DNA from: Pseudomonas sp. 102515
GTDB lineage: Bacteria; Pseudomonadota; Gammaproteobacteria; Pseudomonadales; Pseudomonadaceae
Reading direction: 5' to 3'
NCBI RefSeq assembly: GCF_031085165.1
Contig: NZ_JAVHTY010000002.1
Span: 372,001 to 436,000 of the forward strand
DNA length: 64,000 nucleotides
Part shown: one piece after another, positions 55,544 through 64,000 of the stretch
How positions within the stretch are numbered: the first letter of the stretch is position 1
Layout: each line of letters opens with the position of its first letter
Translations under genes and position numbers: made by a program
The notes under the pieces: model-generated
What the model was told of the DNA's origin: nothing
What the model saw: only the letters and a program-made list of their open reading frames with translations
Databases searched by the model: none

Positions 55544-57946
55544 ATGCAGCTCTTCTCCCTTCGCCTCATCGCGCTTTCCGTATCCCTGGGCGTGGCGACG
55601 CTCGCCCAGGCCGCCCCCGTGGCGCTGTCACAACCGGCGCAGCCGCTGGCTGACGCCTTGCAGAGCTTCGCGCGCGCGAGTGGCTTCCAGGTGAATTACG
55701 ATCCTGCCACCCTGGTAGGCAAGCGAGCGCCAGCACTGGCGGGGCGGATGGAGCCGGATGTCGCCCTGCAGCGCCTGCTGGCGGGCAGTGGCCTGGCGGC
55801 TTCGGTCAGCGGCTCGGTCGCGACCGTCGCCCCGGTGGCCGCCCAGGCGGCGGCCGGCAGCGTGGCGCTGGAGGCCACCACCATCAGTGCGGACGATGGC
55901 TCCCTGACGGGCCGGACGACCACCGAAGGCACCCGCTCCTACACCACTGGCGCCATGAGCACCTCCACCGGCCTGCCCCTGTCGATCCGCGAGACGCCCC
56001 AGTCGGTGAGCGTCATCACCCGGCAGCGCATGGAAGACCAGGGCATGACCGATCTCAACGATGTGGTCAGATACGCCCCGGGCGTGACGCTGAACAAGTT
56101 CGGCGGCGACCGCCAGGAATTCCTCTCGCGTGGCTTCCGTATCGACAACATCATGTACGACGGCCTGCCCACCACGGCGGGGACCTTCACCCTCGACACC
56201 CTGTCCTCGGCCGATCTGTCCATCTACGACCGGGTGGAAGTGGTGCGTGGCGCCACCGGCCTGATGACCGGCGCTGGCGACCCTTCGGCGACCCTGAATC
56301 TGGTGCGCAAGCGCCCGACCGCTTTTCCCCAGGTCAGCGTCACCACCAGCGCCGGCAGTTGGGACCGCTACCGTACCGAGATCGACGCCTCCAACAAGCT
56401 CAACGAAGCCGGCACCCTGCGCGGTCGCGCCGTGGCCGCCTACGAGGACGGCAACAGCTTCCAGGACGTACGCGAGCGCAAGCGCCAGACCTTCTACGGC
56501 GTCCTCGAAGCGGATCTCAGCGACGCCACCACCTGGACCCTCGGCGCCTCCAAGCAGCGCGAGGACAAGACCTCCGACTGGGGCAGCCTGCCCAGCGGCC
56601 CCAATGGCGAAGACCTGCACCTGTCACGCTCCACCTTCCTGAGCGGCGACTGGGCCTACTGGGATCAGGACACCTACACCCTGTTCTCGGACATCACCCA
56701 TGCCTTCGACAATGGCTGGAAGGCCAAACTGGCGGCGCAACAGATCTGGGCGAATTCCGATACCTATTCCAACTACGTCACCACCCTGCCGAGCAACAAC
56801 TACGCCTATAACACGGTGGCAGATCTCGGTACTGCTTCCGGTGCCTACCGTACCGATTCCGACCAGCTCAACATCGACGCGTCGGTCAGTGGTCCCTTCC
56901 AGTTGCTGGGTCGTGAGCACGAACTGATGGCGGGGGTAAGTCGCCGTCAGGAGAAGTTCTATCAACGTGGCGGCTACTCCGCGCCAACGCCGATCGACAT
57001 CTACAACTTTCGGCCAAGCAGCATCCCCAAGCCGGCCAAGGACAGCCTGTCGCCTTACGCCAGCAAGAACACCACCACCGAGGAAGCGATTTACGCCGCT
57101 GCGCGTCTCAATCCGATCGATCCCCTGCACGTCATCGTCGGCGGCCGCGTCAGCTGGTATGACTTCGACAATCTCTACAGCGATGACGATTACAAGGCCA
57201 CACGTGAATTCACGCCCTATGCCGGCATCATCTACGACCTGAGCGACACCTATTCGGTCTATGCCAGTTACACCGATATCTTCAAGCCCCAAAGCCAGCA
57301 GAGCACTGGTAACTCGGTCCTTGCGCCCATGACGGGCAAGAGTTACGAGATCGGTCTGAAAGGCGCCTATTTCGACGGGGCGCTGAATGCCTCCGTGGCG
57401 CTGTTCGAAACCATTCAGGAGGGCCGTGCCTATGAGCTGTCTCCTCAACCGATCGAGTGTACGCAACAGAGCCGCACCTGCTACGACACCGCCGGCGAAG
57501 TCCGCAGCCGCGGCGTCGATGCGGAGATCTCCGGTCAACTGGCGCCCAACTGGCAGGCCTCGGCGGCCTATACCCTGGTGCTGAGCCAGTACACCAAGGA
57601 TGTCACCTACGAAGACCGCCGCTTCGCGCCGGAGCAGCCCAAGCACCTGTTCAAGGCCGCCACCAGCTACCAGCTCACCGGTAACCTGAGCAACTGGCGC
57701 ATCGGCGCCGATGTCCTGGCCCAGAGCGAGACCTTCAAGCGGGTGGGTAACGGCGAAGCCAAGCAGGACAGCTATTCCGTGGTCGGCCTGATGGCGGGCT
57801 ATCGCTTCAACGAGCATTGGGATGGCCGCGTCAACTTCAACAACATCTTCGACGAGAAGTACTGGCAGGGTATTCCTAGTGGCACTGGCACGGGCGTCTA
57901 CGGCGATCCCCGCAACGTCATGGTCAGCTTGAAGTGGACTCTCTGA
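55544..57946 (+). CDS. TonB-dependent siderophore receptor with N-terminal signalling (STN) domain
   Basis: Outer-membrane iron-siderophore receptor (800 aa). Signal peptide to about residue 24 (TLAQAAP); STN domain ~30-80 (QPLADALQSFARASGFQVNY); plug domain ~145-260 (ETPQSVSVITRQRMEDQG, then GVTLNKFGGDRQEFLSRGF and VEVVRGATGLMTG); then a 22-strand barrel to the C-terminus ending SLKWTL. Architecture is that of FpvA/FoxA-type receptors. No FecI/FecR pair is adjacent, so the STN domain may work with a distant partner. Ligand unknown. Confidence 0.92.
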   Translation: MQLFSLRLIALSVSLGVATLAQAAPVALSQPAQPLADALQSFARASGFQVNYDPATLVGKRAPALAGRMEPDVALQRLLAGSGLAASVSGSVATVAPVAAQAAAGSVALEATTISADDGSLTGRTTTEGTRSYTTGAMSTSTGLPLSIRETPQSVSVITRQRMEDQGMTDLNDVVRYAPGVTLNKFGGDRQEFLSRGFRIDNIMYDGLPTTAGTFTLDTLSSADLSIYDRVEVVRGATGLMTGAGDPSATLNLVRKRPTAFPQVSVTTSAGSWDRYRTEIDASNKLNEAGTLRGRAVAAYEDGNSFQDVRERKRQTFYGVLEADLSDATTWTLGASKQREDKTSDWGSLPSGPNGEDLHLSRSTFLSGDWAYWDQDTYTLFSDITHAFDNGWKAKLAAQQIWANSDTYSNYVTTLPSNNYAYNTVADLGTASGAYRTDSDQLNIDASVSGPFQLLGREHELMAGVSRRQEKFYQRGGYSAPTPIDIYNFRPSSIPKPAKDSLSPYASKNTTTEEAIYAAARLNPIDPLHVIVGGRVSWYDFDNLYSDDDYKATREFTPYAGIIYDLSDTYSVYASYTDIFKPQSQQSTGNSVLAPMTGKSYEIGLKGAYFDGALNASVALFETIQEGRAYELSPQPIECTQQSRTCYDTAGEVRSRGVDAEISGQLAPNWQASAAYTLVLSQYTKDVTYEDRRFAPEQPKHLFKAATSYQLTGNLSNWRIGADVLAQSETFKRVGNGEAKQDSYSVVGLMAGYRFNEHWDGRVNFNNIFDEKYWQGIPSGTGTGVYGDPRNVMVSLKWTL

Positions 57947-58038
57947 TCCAGCTACCGGCCTAGCCGACCCTGGTGTCGCCCTTGTCCGATCCCCCGGACC
58001 TGGGCGAAGCTGCGGACTTCTGCGAAGGAGTGCCGCCC

Positions 58039-58539
58039 ATGTCCAGTTCGATCATCCACTTGGAACGCTATGCCGATCGCCATGCCGAGGGCCTCGCTGC
58101 CCTCTATGGCGACCCGGCCGTGGCCCGTCAGGTGTTGCAGCTGCCCTATCAGAGCGCCGAACAATGGCGCCAGCGTCTGAGCGGCGAACGCGAAGGGCGG
58201 ATAGGACTGGTCGCCTTGCAGCAGGGCCGACTAGTGGGCAGCGCCAGTCTCGAGCAACAGCCGCGCATTCGCCGCCAGCACTGTGGTGCCCTCGGCATGG
58301 GCGTGGCCCGGGATTGCCAGGGACAGGGCATCGGCACCCAGCTGCTGAGGGCGCTGCTCGACCTCGCCGACAACTGGATGAATCTGCAACGGGTCGAGCT
58401 GACCGTCTTCAGCGACAACGAGCCGGCCCTGGCGCTCTATCGCAAGCTCGGTTTCGAGGAAGAGGGTCTGCTGCGCCGCTATGCCTTGCGCGATGGTGTG
58501 TTCACGGACGTCTACAGCATGGCGCGCTTCAAACCCTGA
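58039..58539 (+). CDS. GNAT acetyltransferase, AaaT/YhhY-like
   Basis: A 166-aa N-acetyltransferase. The acetyl-CoA loop is GVARDCQGQGIGTQLLRALL, followed by RVELTVFSDNEPALALYRKLGF and a C-terminal YALRDGVFTDVYSMARFKP; the wording is very close to E. coli YhhY (L-amino acid N-acetyltransferase AaaT). Start at 58039 with GAAGGAG upstream. The longer frame to 57973 is not needed. Substrate of this copy is inferred from resemblance only. Confidence 0.87.
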   Translation: MSSSIIHLERYADRHAEGLAALYGDPAVARQVLQLPYQSAEQWRQRLSGEREGRIGLVALQQGRLVGSASLEQQPRIRRQHCGALGMGVARDCQGQGIGTQLLRALLDLADNWMNLQRVELTVFSDNEPALALYRKLGFEEEGLLRRYALRDGVFTDVYSMARFKP

Positions 58540-58641
58540 TCCGGGTGTATGAGGGAACCTTGAGTTCATCATAAGAAACCTGAGTTTGTTTCATGCGTCG
58601 CGCGAGACGACAATCTCCATCCTCTCAGGTGGAGGTGTGCA

Positions 58642-59706
58642 ATGGTCAAGATTCATTCCCAGGGTTCTGCGCGGAGCGAGCAACAGGCTGACGCGTCCCT
58701 GGCGGCGAGGGCGTCTCTCGACGATTGCGACCGTGCCGCCCTGATCGTCCAGGGGCGCCAGCAGCGTCAGCAGGCGTGGCTTACCCAGCAGGCCGCAGGC
58801 TGTGAGTGGCTCGCGGTAGGCGACTTCGGCTGGGGCGATCCTGTCCTGGCGCATTCCTGTCTGGTGGGCGCCACCGCTCGGAGGGAAGCGGCAGATGGCC
58901 GCTGGTTCGCCGGAAGCTATCAGGTTCCCGTATTCACGGCCGACCAGTCCTTTGCCATCGGCTGGGAGCAGCTGTTCGACGAGGTCGCCGAGGCCCGGGC
59001 GCTCGACTTGGCCGTCAAGCCAGTGCTCCTGGGGCCCCTGAGCTATCTGTGGCTCGGTCGCTCGCTCGATCCCGCCTTCGACCGCCTCGAACTGCTGGAA
59101 TCACTGCTGCCGGTCTACGGCGAAATCTTCGCGCGGTTGGCCGCCCAGGGCGTGGAATGGATCCAGCTCGACGAGCCGCTGCTGACGCTGGAATTGCCAC
59201 TGGCCTGGCGTACCGCCTTCGAAAGGGCCTACAACCTGCTGCAGCGCGAGCCGCTGAAGAAGCTGCTGGGCGTACGTCATGGCGAGTTGATCGACAATCT
59301 GGGCCTGGCTGCCGGCCTGCCGGTGGAAGGGCTGCATGTCGACTGGCCGCGTTCGGTCCAGGCCCAGCAGGGTCTGCTCGACCGGCTGCCGGCCTACAAG
59401 ACGCTGTCGCTGGGCCTGGTCGAAGAGACCGAGGCCGGGCAGATCGGCCAGCAGCGGCGGCTGCAATTCGTCCGCCAGGCTGGCGAACGCCTGAAGGAGC
59501 GGCTCTGGCTGTCACCCGCGGTCTTTTCCCGGGACGCCGACGCGGTCCAGGCCGCTGCGCAGGCAGCCGAATTCGCTTGTCTGGTGCGGACCGCTCGCCA
59601 GGCGGCCCTGGGCAAGCCGGTAGCGCCCAGGGAACAGCCCTGGTCGGCGATCGAAGCGGCCCTGGCCAAGCTGGGCGCCGCCCAGTCCGGGCTGGTGTCG
59701 TCCTGA
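58642..59706 (+). CDS. Stand-alone MetE N-terminal-domain protein
   Basis: 354 aa matching only the first half (Meth_synt_1) of cobalamin-independent methionine synthase. Recognisable N-domain segments are AWLTQQAAGCEWLAVGDFGW, PVLLGPLSYLWLGRSLDP and VEWIQLDEPLLTLELPLAWR. The C-terminal catalytic half with the zinc ligands and homocysteine/folate active site is absent and a LysE gene follows 2 bp later on the other strand. GGTGGAGGT before the ATG and normal codon use argue it is expressed. Activity unknown; it cannot be a full MetE by itself. Confidence 0.85.
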   Translation: MVKIHSQGSARSEQQADASLAARASLDDCDRAALIVQGRQQRQQAWLTQQAAGCEWLAVGDFGWGDPVLAHSCLVGATARREAADGRWFAGSYQVPVFTADQSFAIGWEQLFDEVAEARALDLAVKPVLLGPLSYLWLGRSLDPAFDRLELLESLLPVYGEIFARLAAQGVEWIQLDEPLLTLELPLAWRTAFERAYNLLQREPLKKLLGVRHGELIDNLGLAAGLPVEGLHVDWPRSVQAQQGLLDRLPAYKTLSLGLVEETEAGQIGQQRRLQFVRQAGERLKERLWLSPAVFSRDADAVQAAAQAAEFACLVRTARQAALGKPVAPREQPWSAIEAALAKLGAAQSGLVSS

Positions 59707-59707
59707 A

Positions 59708-60337
59708 TCAGCGGTGGGCGGTCAGCAACAGACCGCCTGCGCCAGCGAAGAAGGCCCCGGTGGCCTGGTTGAGGCGGCGCACGCCGCGGGGTCCGCGGAT
59801 GAAGCGGCGGATCTGCCGGCCGAATAGGCCGTAGATGAAGGCCGCGACCATTTCCGCGAACAGATGGGTGCCCCCCAGGTAGACGAACTGCTGGGTCGTC
59901 GGCTGGGTGGGGTCGATGAACTGCGGAAAGACCGCGGCGAACAGCAGGATCGCCTTGGGATTGCTGATGCCGATGAGGAATTCCTGCAGCATCAGCCGGT
60001 GCAGGGCGCGCGGTTGCGCTGCACCGCTCTCGGTCAGATCCAGGCCGTCGAAGGCGCGGCTGCGCCAGCTCTTCACGCCGAGGTAGAGCAGGTAGAGCGC
60101 GCCGATCCACTTGATGACGGTGAAGGCCGTCTCCGAAGCCAGCAGCATGGCGCCCAGGCCCACCGCCGAGATCACCAGGAAGATCACGAAGGCCGCATCT
60201 CGCCCCAGGGCCGCCAGTCCCGCCGTCACCGCGCCATGGCGGATGCCATTGCCGAGCGAGCAGAAGTTGTTGGGGCCGGGGGTCAGGGCGATGAGCAGGG
60301 CGACCGGAAAGAACAGCAGGGCATCGACGAGGTTCAT
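59708..60337 (-). CDS. LysE/RhtB family amino-acid exporter
   Basis: A 209-aa membrane protein with six membrane segments. The N-terminal LIALTPGPNNFCSLGNGIRHG is the family signature; GISNPKAILLFAAVFPQFID lies in the second half. Exports amino acids such as threonine, lysine or homoserine lactone-type compounds; the substrate is not predictable. Same strand as ppsR with a 49-bp gap, so perhaps cotranscribed. Its stop lies 1 bp from the stop of the convergent MetE-like gene. Confidence 0.92.
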   Translation of the reverse strand: MNLVDALLFFPVALLIALTPGPNNFCSLGNGIRHGAVTAGLAALGRDAAFVIFLVISAVGLGAMLLASETAFTVIKWIGALYLLYLGVKSWRSRAFDGLDLTESGAAQPRALHRLMLQEFLIGISNPKAILLFAAVFPQFIDPTQPTTQQFVYLGGTHLFAEMVAAFIYGLFGRQIRRFIRGPRGVRRLNQATGAFFAGAGGLLLTAHR

Positions 60338-60386
60338 GGCGGTCGCCTGGTGCGCCGCGAAGGCGCCGAAGAGGACGGGTGGTCGG

Positions 60387-61205
60387 CTATTTAAACCGTC
60401 TTTCCACGCCTTTCTCCACCAGAATCTTCGCCGAGATTTCCTCCACGGAAAAATGCGTGGTGTTGATGAAGGGGATGTTCTCGCGGCGGAACAGACTCTC
60501 CACCTCGCGCAATTCGAATTCGCACTGGGCGAAACTCGCATAGCGACTGTTGGGCCGACGCTCGTGGCGGATCGCCGCCAGGCGCTCGGCGTCGATGGTC
60601 AGGCCGAACAGTTTGTCCTTGTAGGTCTTCAGCGAGGCGGGCAGTTGCAGGCGCTCCATGTCCTCTTCGGTCAGCGGATAGTTCGCCGCGCGAATGCCGT
60701 ATTGCAGCGCCATGTAGAGGCAGGTCGGCGTCTTGCCGCAGCGCGACACCCCCACCAGGATCAGATCGGCCTGCGCATAGTGGGTCGTGCGGGCGCCGTC
60801 GTCGTTTTCGAGTGCGAAATTGACGGCCTCGATGCGCTCCATGTAATGACTGTTGTGCATGATCGAATGTGACTTCCCTACCGAATACGAAGATTCGGCG
60901 GAAAGTTCCCGTTCGAGCGGGGATAAAAACGTGGAGAAGATGTCGATCATGAACCCGTTCGACTGGTCCAGAATGGCCCGGATGTCACGGTTGACGATGG
61001 TATCGAAGATGATGGGTCGCGCACCGTCCTGGACGGCGGCGGCATTGATCTGCTGTACCATCGCCCTGGCCTTGTCCAGCGTATCCACGTAGGGGCGGGT
61101 GACCTTTCTGAAGGTGATGTCCCCGAACTGGGCCAGGAGGCTCTGACCGAGGGTTTCGGCCGTGATGCCGGTACCGTCGGAAATGAAAAAGGCGGTTCGT
61201 TGCAT
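60387..61205 (-). CDS. ppsR: PEP synthase regulatory protein (bifunctional kinase/pyrophosphorylase)
   Basis: Controls PpsA by ADP-dependent phosphorylation of its catalytic-site Thr and Pi-dependent dephosphorylation. 272 aa. N-terminal [20 protein letters not shown] and P-loop [17 protein letters not shown] are diagnostic of DUF299/PpsR. Divergent from its target ppsA with a 126-bp shared promoter gap, the standard arrangement. Confidence 0.96.
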   Translation of the reverse strand: MQRTAFFISDGTGITAETLGQSLLAQFGDITFRKVTRPYVDTLDKARAMVQQINAAAVQDGARPIIFDTIVNRDIRAILDQSNGFMIDIFSTFLSPLERELSAESSYSVGKSHSIMHNSHYMERIEAVNFALENDDGARTTHYAQADLILVGVSRCGKTPTCLYMALQYGIRAANYPLTEEDMERLQLPASLKTYKDKLFGLTIDAERLAAIRHERRPNSRYASFAQCEFELREVESLFRRENIPFINTTHFSVEEISAKILVEKGVERRFK

Positions 61206-61331
61206 GGAGGGACGTCCTGGTGGCGTACGGGGCAGGGATCGCTGCACTGTAACCTACCGCCGTCCACTGTCCATGGGGCGGGCGCCGAGGCGTACTGCTT
61301 TCCCACAAAGACACAAGATGGAGAGAAGACC

Positions 61332-63701
61332 TTGGACGAGTATGTAATTTCACTGGAGCAGCTTGGCGTGCACGACGTCGAGCGCGTGGGCGGCAAGAAC
61401 GCATCTCTCGGCGAGATGATCGCCAACCTGGCCAACGCGGGCGTGTCCGTGCCGGGCGGGTTCGCCACCACGGCTCAGGCCTATCGCGATTTCCTTGAGC
61501 AGAGTGGGCTGAACGAGCGTATCCACGCCGCCCTCGACGCCCTGGATGTCGACGACGTCGTCGCCCTGGCCAAGACCGGCGCCCAGATCCGCCAGTGGGT
61601 CCTGGACGCACCTTTCCCCGAGCGCCTGGACGCCGAGATTCGCCGGGCCTTCGCCGAGATCTCGGCCGGCAACCCCAATCTCGCCGTGGCCGTGCGCTCC
61701 TCGGCGACCGCCGAAGACCTGCCGGATGCCTCCTTTGCCGGCCAGCAGGAAACCTTCCTCAATATCCGCGGCGTCGACAACGTCATTCGCGCGGCCAAGG
61801 AAGTCTTCGCCTCCCTCTTCAATGATCGCGCCATCGCCTACCGTGTCCACCAGGGCTTCGATCACAAGCTGGTCGCCCTGTCCGCCGGTGTGCAGCGCAT
61901 GGTGCGTTCGGAAACCGGCGCCGCCGGCGTGCTCTTCACCCTGGATACCGAATCCGGCTTCCGCGATGCGGTCTTCGTCACCGCCGCCTACGGTCTCGGC
62001 GAGACGGTGGTGCAGGGCGCGGTGAACCCGGACGAATTCTATGTCCACAAGCCCACCCTGGAAGCCGGTCGCCCGGCCATCCTCAGACGCAACCTGGGCA
62101 GCAAGGCGATCAAGATGGTCTACGGCGAAGAAGCCAGGGCCGGTCGCTCCGTCCGCACCGTCGATGTCGAACCGGCGGATCGCGCGCGCTTCTCCATCAC
62201 CGACGCCGAGGTCACCGAACTGGCCAAGCAGGCGCTGATCATCGAGCGCCACTATGGTCGCCCGATGGACATCGAATGGGCCAAGGACGGTGACGACGGC
62301 AAGCTCTACATCGTCCAGGCCCGCCCCGAAACGGTGAAGAGCCGGGCCAGCGCCACCGTCATGGAGCGCTACCTGCTCAAGGACAAGGGCCAGGTGCTGG
62401 TGGAAGGCCGTGCCATCGGCCAGCGCATCGGCGCCGGCAAGGTCAAGATCATCCGCGACGTCAGCGAGATGGACCGCGTCCAGCCCGGCGATGTCCTGGT
62501 CTCGGACATGACCGATCCCGACTGGGAGCCGGTGATGAAGCGCGCCAGCGCCATCGTCACCAACCGTGGCGGGCGTACCTGCCACGCCGCCATCATCGCC
62601 CGCGAGCTGGGCATCCCGGCCGTGGTCGGCTGCGGCAACGCCACCAGCCTGCTCAAGGACGGCCAGACCGTCACCGTCTCCTGCGCCGAAGGCGATACCG
62701 GCCTGATCTACGAAGGTGAGCTGGACTTCGACATCCGCAAGAGCTCGGTGGATGCCATGCCCGAGTTGCCATTCAAGATCATGATGAACGTCGGCAACCC
62801 CGATCGCGCCTTCGATTTCGCCCAGCTGCCCAACGCCGGCGTGGGTCTGGCGCGCCTCGAATTCATCATCAATCGCATGATCGGCGTGCACCCCAAGGCG
62901 CTGCTGAACTACGACAGCCTGCCCTTCGAGGTGAAGGAAAGCGTCGACAAGCGCATCGCCGGCTACTCGGATCCGGTCGGCTTCTATGTCGAGAAGCTGG
63001 TGGAAGGGGTGTCCACCCTGGCCGCCGCCTTCTGGCCGAAAAAGGTCATCGTGCGCCTGTCGGACTTCAAGTCCAACGAGTACGCCAACCTCATCGGCGG
63101 CAAGCTCTACGAACCCGAGGAAGAGAACCCCATGCTGGGCTTCCGCGGCGCCTCCCGCTACATCAGCGAGAACTTCCGCGACTGCTTCGAGCTGGAATGC
63201 CGCGCCATGAAGAAGGTCCGCGAAGAGATGGGCCTGACCAACGTCGAGCTCATGGTGCCCTTCGTGCGCACGCTGGACGAGGCGGCGCGCGTGGTCGAGC
63301 TGCTCGGCGAGAACGGCCTCAAGCGCGGCGAGAACGACCTGCGCGTGATCATGATGTGCGAGCTGCCTTCCAACGCCCTGCTGGCGGACGAGTTCCTCGA
63401 GCACTTCGACGGCTTTTCCATCGGCTCCAACGACCTGACCCAGCTCACCCTTGGCCTGGATCGTGACTCCGGCATCATCGCCCACCTGTTCGACGAGCGG
63501 AATCCGGCGGTCAAGAAGCTCCTGGCCAATGCCATCGCCGCCTGCAACCGGGCCGGCAAGTACATCGGTATCTGCGGTCAGGGCCCCTCGGACCACCCGG
63601 ACCTGGCCAAGTGGCTGATGGAGCAGGGCATCGAGAGCGTCTCGCTCAACCCCGACTCCGTGCTCGACACCTGGTTCTTCCTGGCTGAAGGCAACGCCTG
63701 A
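61332..63701 (+). CDS. ppsA: Phosphoenolpyruvate synthase
   Basis: Gluconeogenic enzyme making PEP from pyruvate and ATP. 789 aa. N-terminal ATP-grasp domain ([19 protein letters not shown]), phosphohistidine domain [20 protein letters not shown] with His418 and the neighbouring Thr targeted by PpsR, and the C-terminal PEP-binding barrel ending with [17 protein letters not shown] start at 61332 (aligning with the usual EYVVSL start) with GGAGAGAA upstream; the open frame to 61200 overlaps ppsR upstream DNA. Confidence 0.96.
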   Translation: MDEYVISLEQLGVHDVERVGGKNASLGEMIANLANAGVSVPGGFATTAQAYRDFLEQSGLNERIHAALDALDVDDVVALAKTGAQIRQWVLDAPFPERLDAEIRRAFAEISAGNPNLAVAVRSSATAEDLPDASFAGQQETFLNIRGVDNVIRAAKEVFASLFNDRAIAYRVHQGFDHKLVALSAGVQRMVRSETGAAGVLFTLDTESGFRDAVFVTAAYGLGETVVQGAVNPDEFYVHKPTLEAGRPAILRRNLGSKAIKMVYGEEARAGRSVRTVDVEPADRARFSITDAEVTELAKQALIIERHYGRPMDIEWAKDGDDGKLYIVQARPETVKSRASATVMERYLLKDKGQVLVEGRAIGQRIGAGKVKIIRDVSEMDRVQPGDVLVSDMTDPDWEPVMKRASAIVTNRGGRTCHAAIIARELGIPAVVGCGNATSLLKDGQTVTVSCAEGDTGLIYEGELDFDIRKSSVDAMPELPFKIMMNVGNPDRAFDFAQLPNAGVGLARLEFIINRMIGVHPKALLNYDSLPFEVKESVDKRIAGYSDPVGFYVEKLVEGVSTLAAAFWPKKVIVRLSDFKSNEYANLIGGKLYEPEEENPMLGFRGASRYISENFRDCFELECRAMKKVREEMGLTNVELMVPFVRTLDEAARVVELLGENGLKRGENDLRVIMMCELPSNALLADEFLEHFDGFSIGSNDLTQLTLGLDRDSGIIAHLFDERNPAVKKLLANAIAACNRAGKYIGICGQGPSDHPDLAKWLMEQGIESVSLNPDSVLDTWFFLAEGNA

Positions 63702-63711
63702 TCCCAGGGCT

Positions 63712-63736
63712 CACCCCGCCTGGCAAGGGCGGGGTG
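63712..63736 (+). terminator. Rho-independent terminator after ppsA
   Basis: CACCCCGCC-TGGCAAG-GGCGGGGTG, followed by GGCCTTTCC, 10 bp after the stop codon. The T-run is short. Confidence 0.7.
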
Positions 63737-63855
63737 GGCCTTTCCAGGATTAATTCTCTCATTCCCCCACGAAGGTGGCGCCTGCGCCCTGTCCAGGGCC
63801 ACCTTCGCCGGATCGCCTGACCCGGAGCGGTCGCGATCCCTGCAAGAGACGTCAG

Positions 63856-64000
63856 ATGCAGCAGTACGACAGCGATGTGGAACAGGGCCTGATCTATGGC
63901 TATCTCCTCGATGGCCGTGGTGGCGGAAGACGCCTGAGCCGCCGGGAGCTGGCCGAGGCCGAGCCGAGCCCCGGCGAGGTGCTCTGGCTGCACTGGGATC
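63856..64000 (+). CDS. zntB: Zinc transporter ZntB / CorA-like protein (partial, 3' end outside window)
   Basis: The first 48 residues are visible: MQQYDSDVEQGLIYGYLLDG, RGGGRRLSRRELAEAEPSPG and EVLWLHWD. The start fits the cytoplasmic N-terminus of ZntB (GLIYGYLLDGRGG and the WLHWD motif). The membrane part and GxN motif lie beyond the window. ATG at 63856 has only a weak ribosome site (AAGAGACG). Confidence 0.75.
   Translation, partial: MQQYDSDVEQGLIYGYLLDGRGGGRRLSRRELAEAEPSPGEVLWLHWD

Noticed and set aside
61350-63596. 748-aa open frame antisense to ppsA
   Set aside because: Low-complexity shadow; the sense strand is a complete PEP synthase.

Overview
The window is a stretch of ordinary, GC-rich, gene-dense gamma-proteobacterial chromosome. 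Gene content and order point to Pseudomonas: purN-purM-DUF2066-hda-wrbA-arsC-yihY-acyP-proS-oprD-HIT-slyX, pyrD-rmf-rlmL, the mtlEFGKDY polyol operon, a 180-kDa NAD-glutamate dehydrogenase, and ppsR/ppsA. From memory, part of this order resembles P. aeruginosa, but the species here is inferred and was not tested; the P. oryzihabitans/P. psychrotolerans group is a guess. I see no phage, insertion sequence with a transposase, CRISPR array, rRNA or tRNA.

Layout. (1) 1-6812: two head-to-head operons, each coding for a three-subunit molybdenum hydroxylase of the PaoABC type. The left one is Tat-exported and cut by the window edge; the right one has no export signal. They share a 317-bp promoter region rich in inverted repeats. 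(2) 6.8-25 kb: housekeeping block with purine synthesis (purM, purN), replication control (hda), WrbA/ArsC-like redox proteins, prolyl-tRNA synthetase, an OprD-type porin, SlyX, and the large NAD-dependent glutamate dehydrogenase. (3) 25.2-31.0 kb: a light-signalling operon with a bacteriophytochrome histidine kinase, a single-domain response regulator, a hybrid PAS histidine kinase, and the heme oxygenase that supplies the biliverdin chromophore. (4) 31-40.5 kb: pyrD, rmf, rlmL, an acyltransferase, a Gfo/Idh/MocA oxidoreductase, a hibernation-factor-like protein, a MASE2-GGDEF diguanylate cyclase, and ybaK.

(5) 40.6-48.2 kb: the polyol uptake and catabolism operon mtlEFGKDY (binding protein, two permeases, ATPase, mannitol 2-dehydrogenase, xylulokinase), all on the minus strand. 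It has an attenuator-like hairpin after mtlE and a ~143-bp imperfect palindrome wedged between mtlD and mtlY. (6) 48.4-52 kb: small envelope proteins, an inositol-monophosphatase-family enzyme, a DUF1090 protein and a histidine phosphatase. (7) 52.07-55.14 kb: a compact three-gene operon for a secreted FecR-domain protein, an OmpA-like lipoprotein and a CHASE2/HD-GYP membrane protein, probably an envelope-sensing c-di-GMP module. (8) 55.5-64 kb: a siderophore-type TonB receptor with an N-terminal signalling domain but no sigma/anti-sigma pair, an AaaT-like acetyltransferase, a stand-alone N-terminal half of cobalamin-independent methionine synthase, a LysE-type exporter, the divergent ppsR/ppsA pair, and the start of zntB.

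The observations I rate highest are the FecR/OmpA/CHASE2-HD-GYP operon, the MetE N-domain-only protein, the duplicated divergent molybdenum hydroxylase operons, the extended bacteriophytochrome operon, and the palindromic element inside the mtl operon. All annotation is from reading the sequence; no database search was possible.
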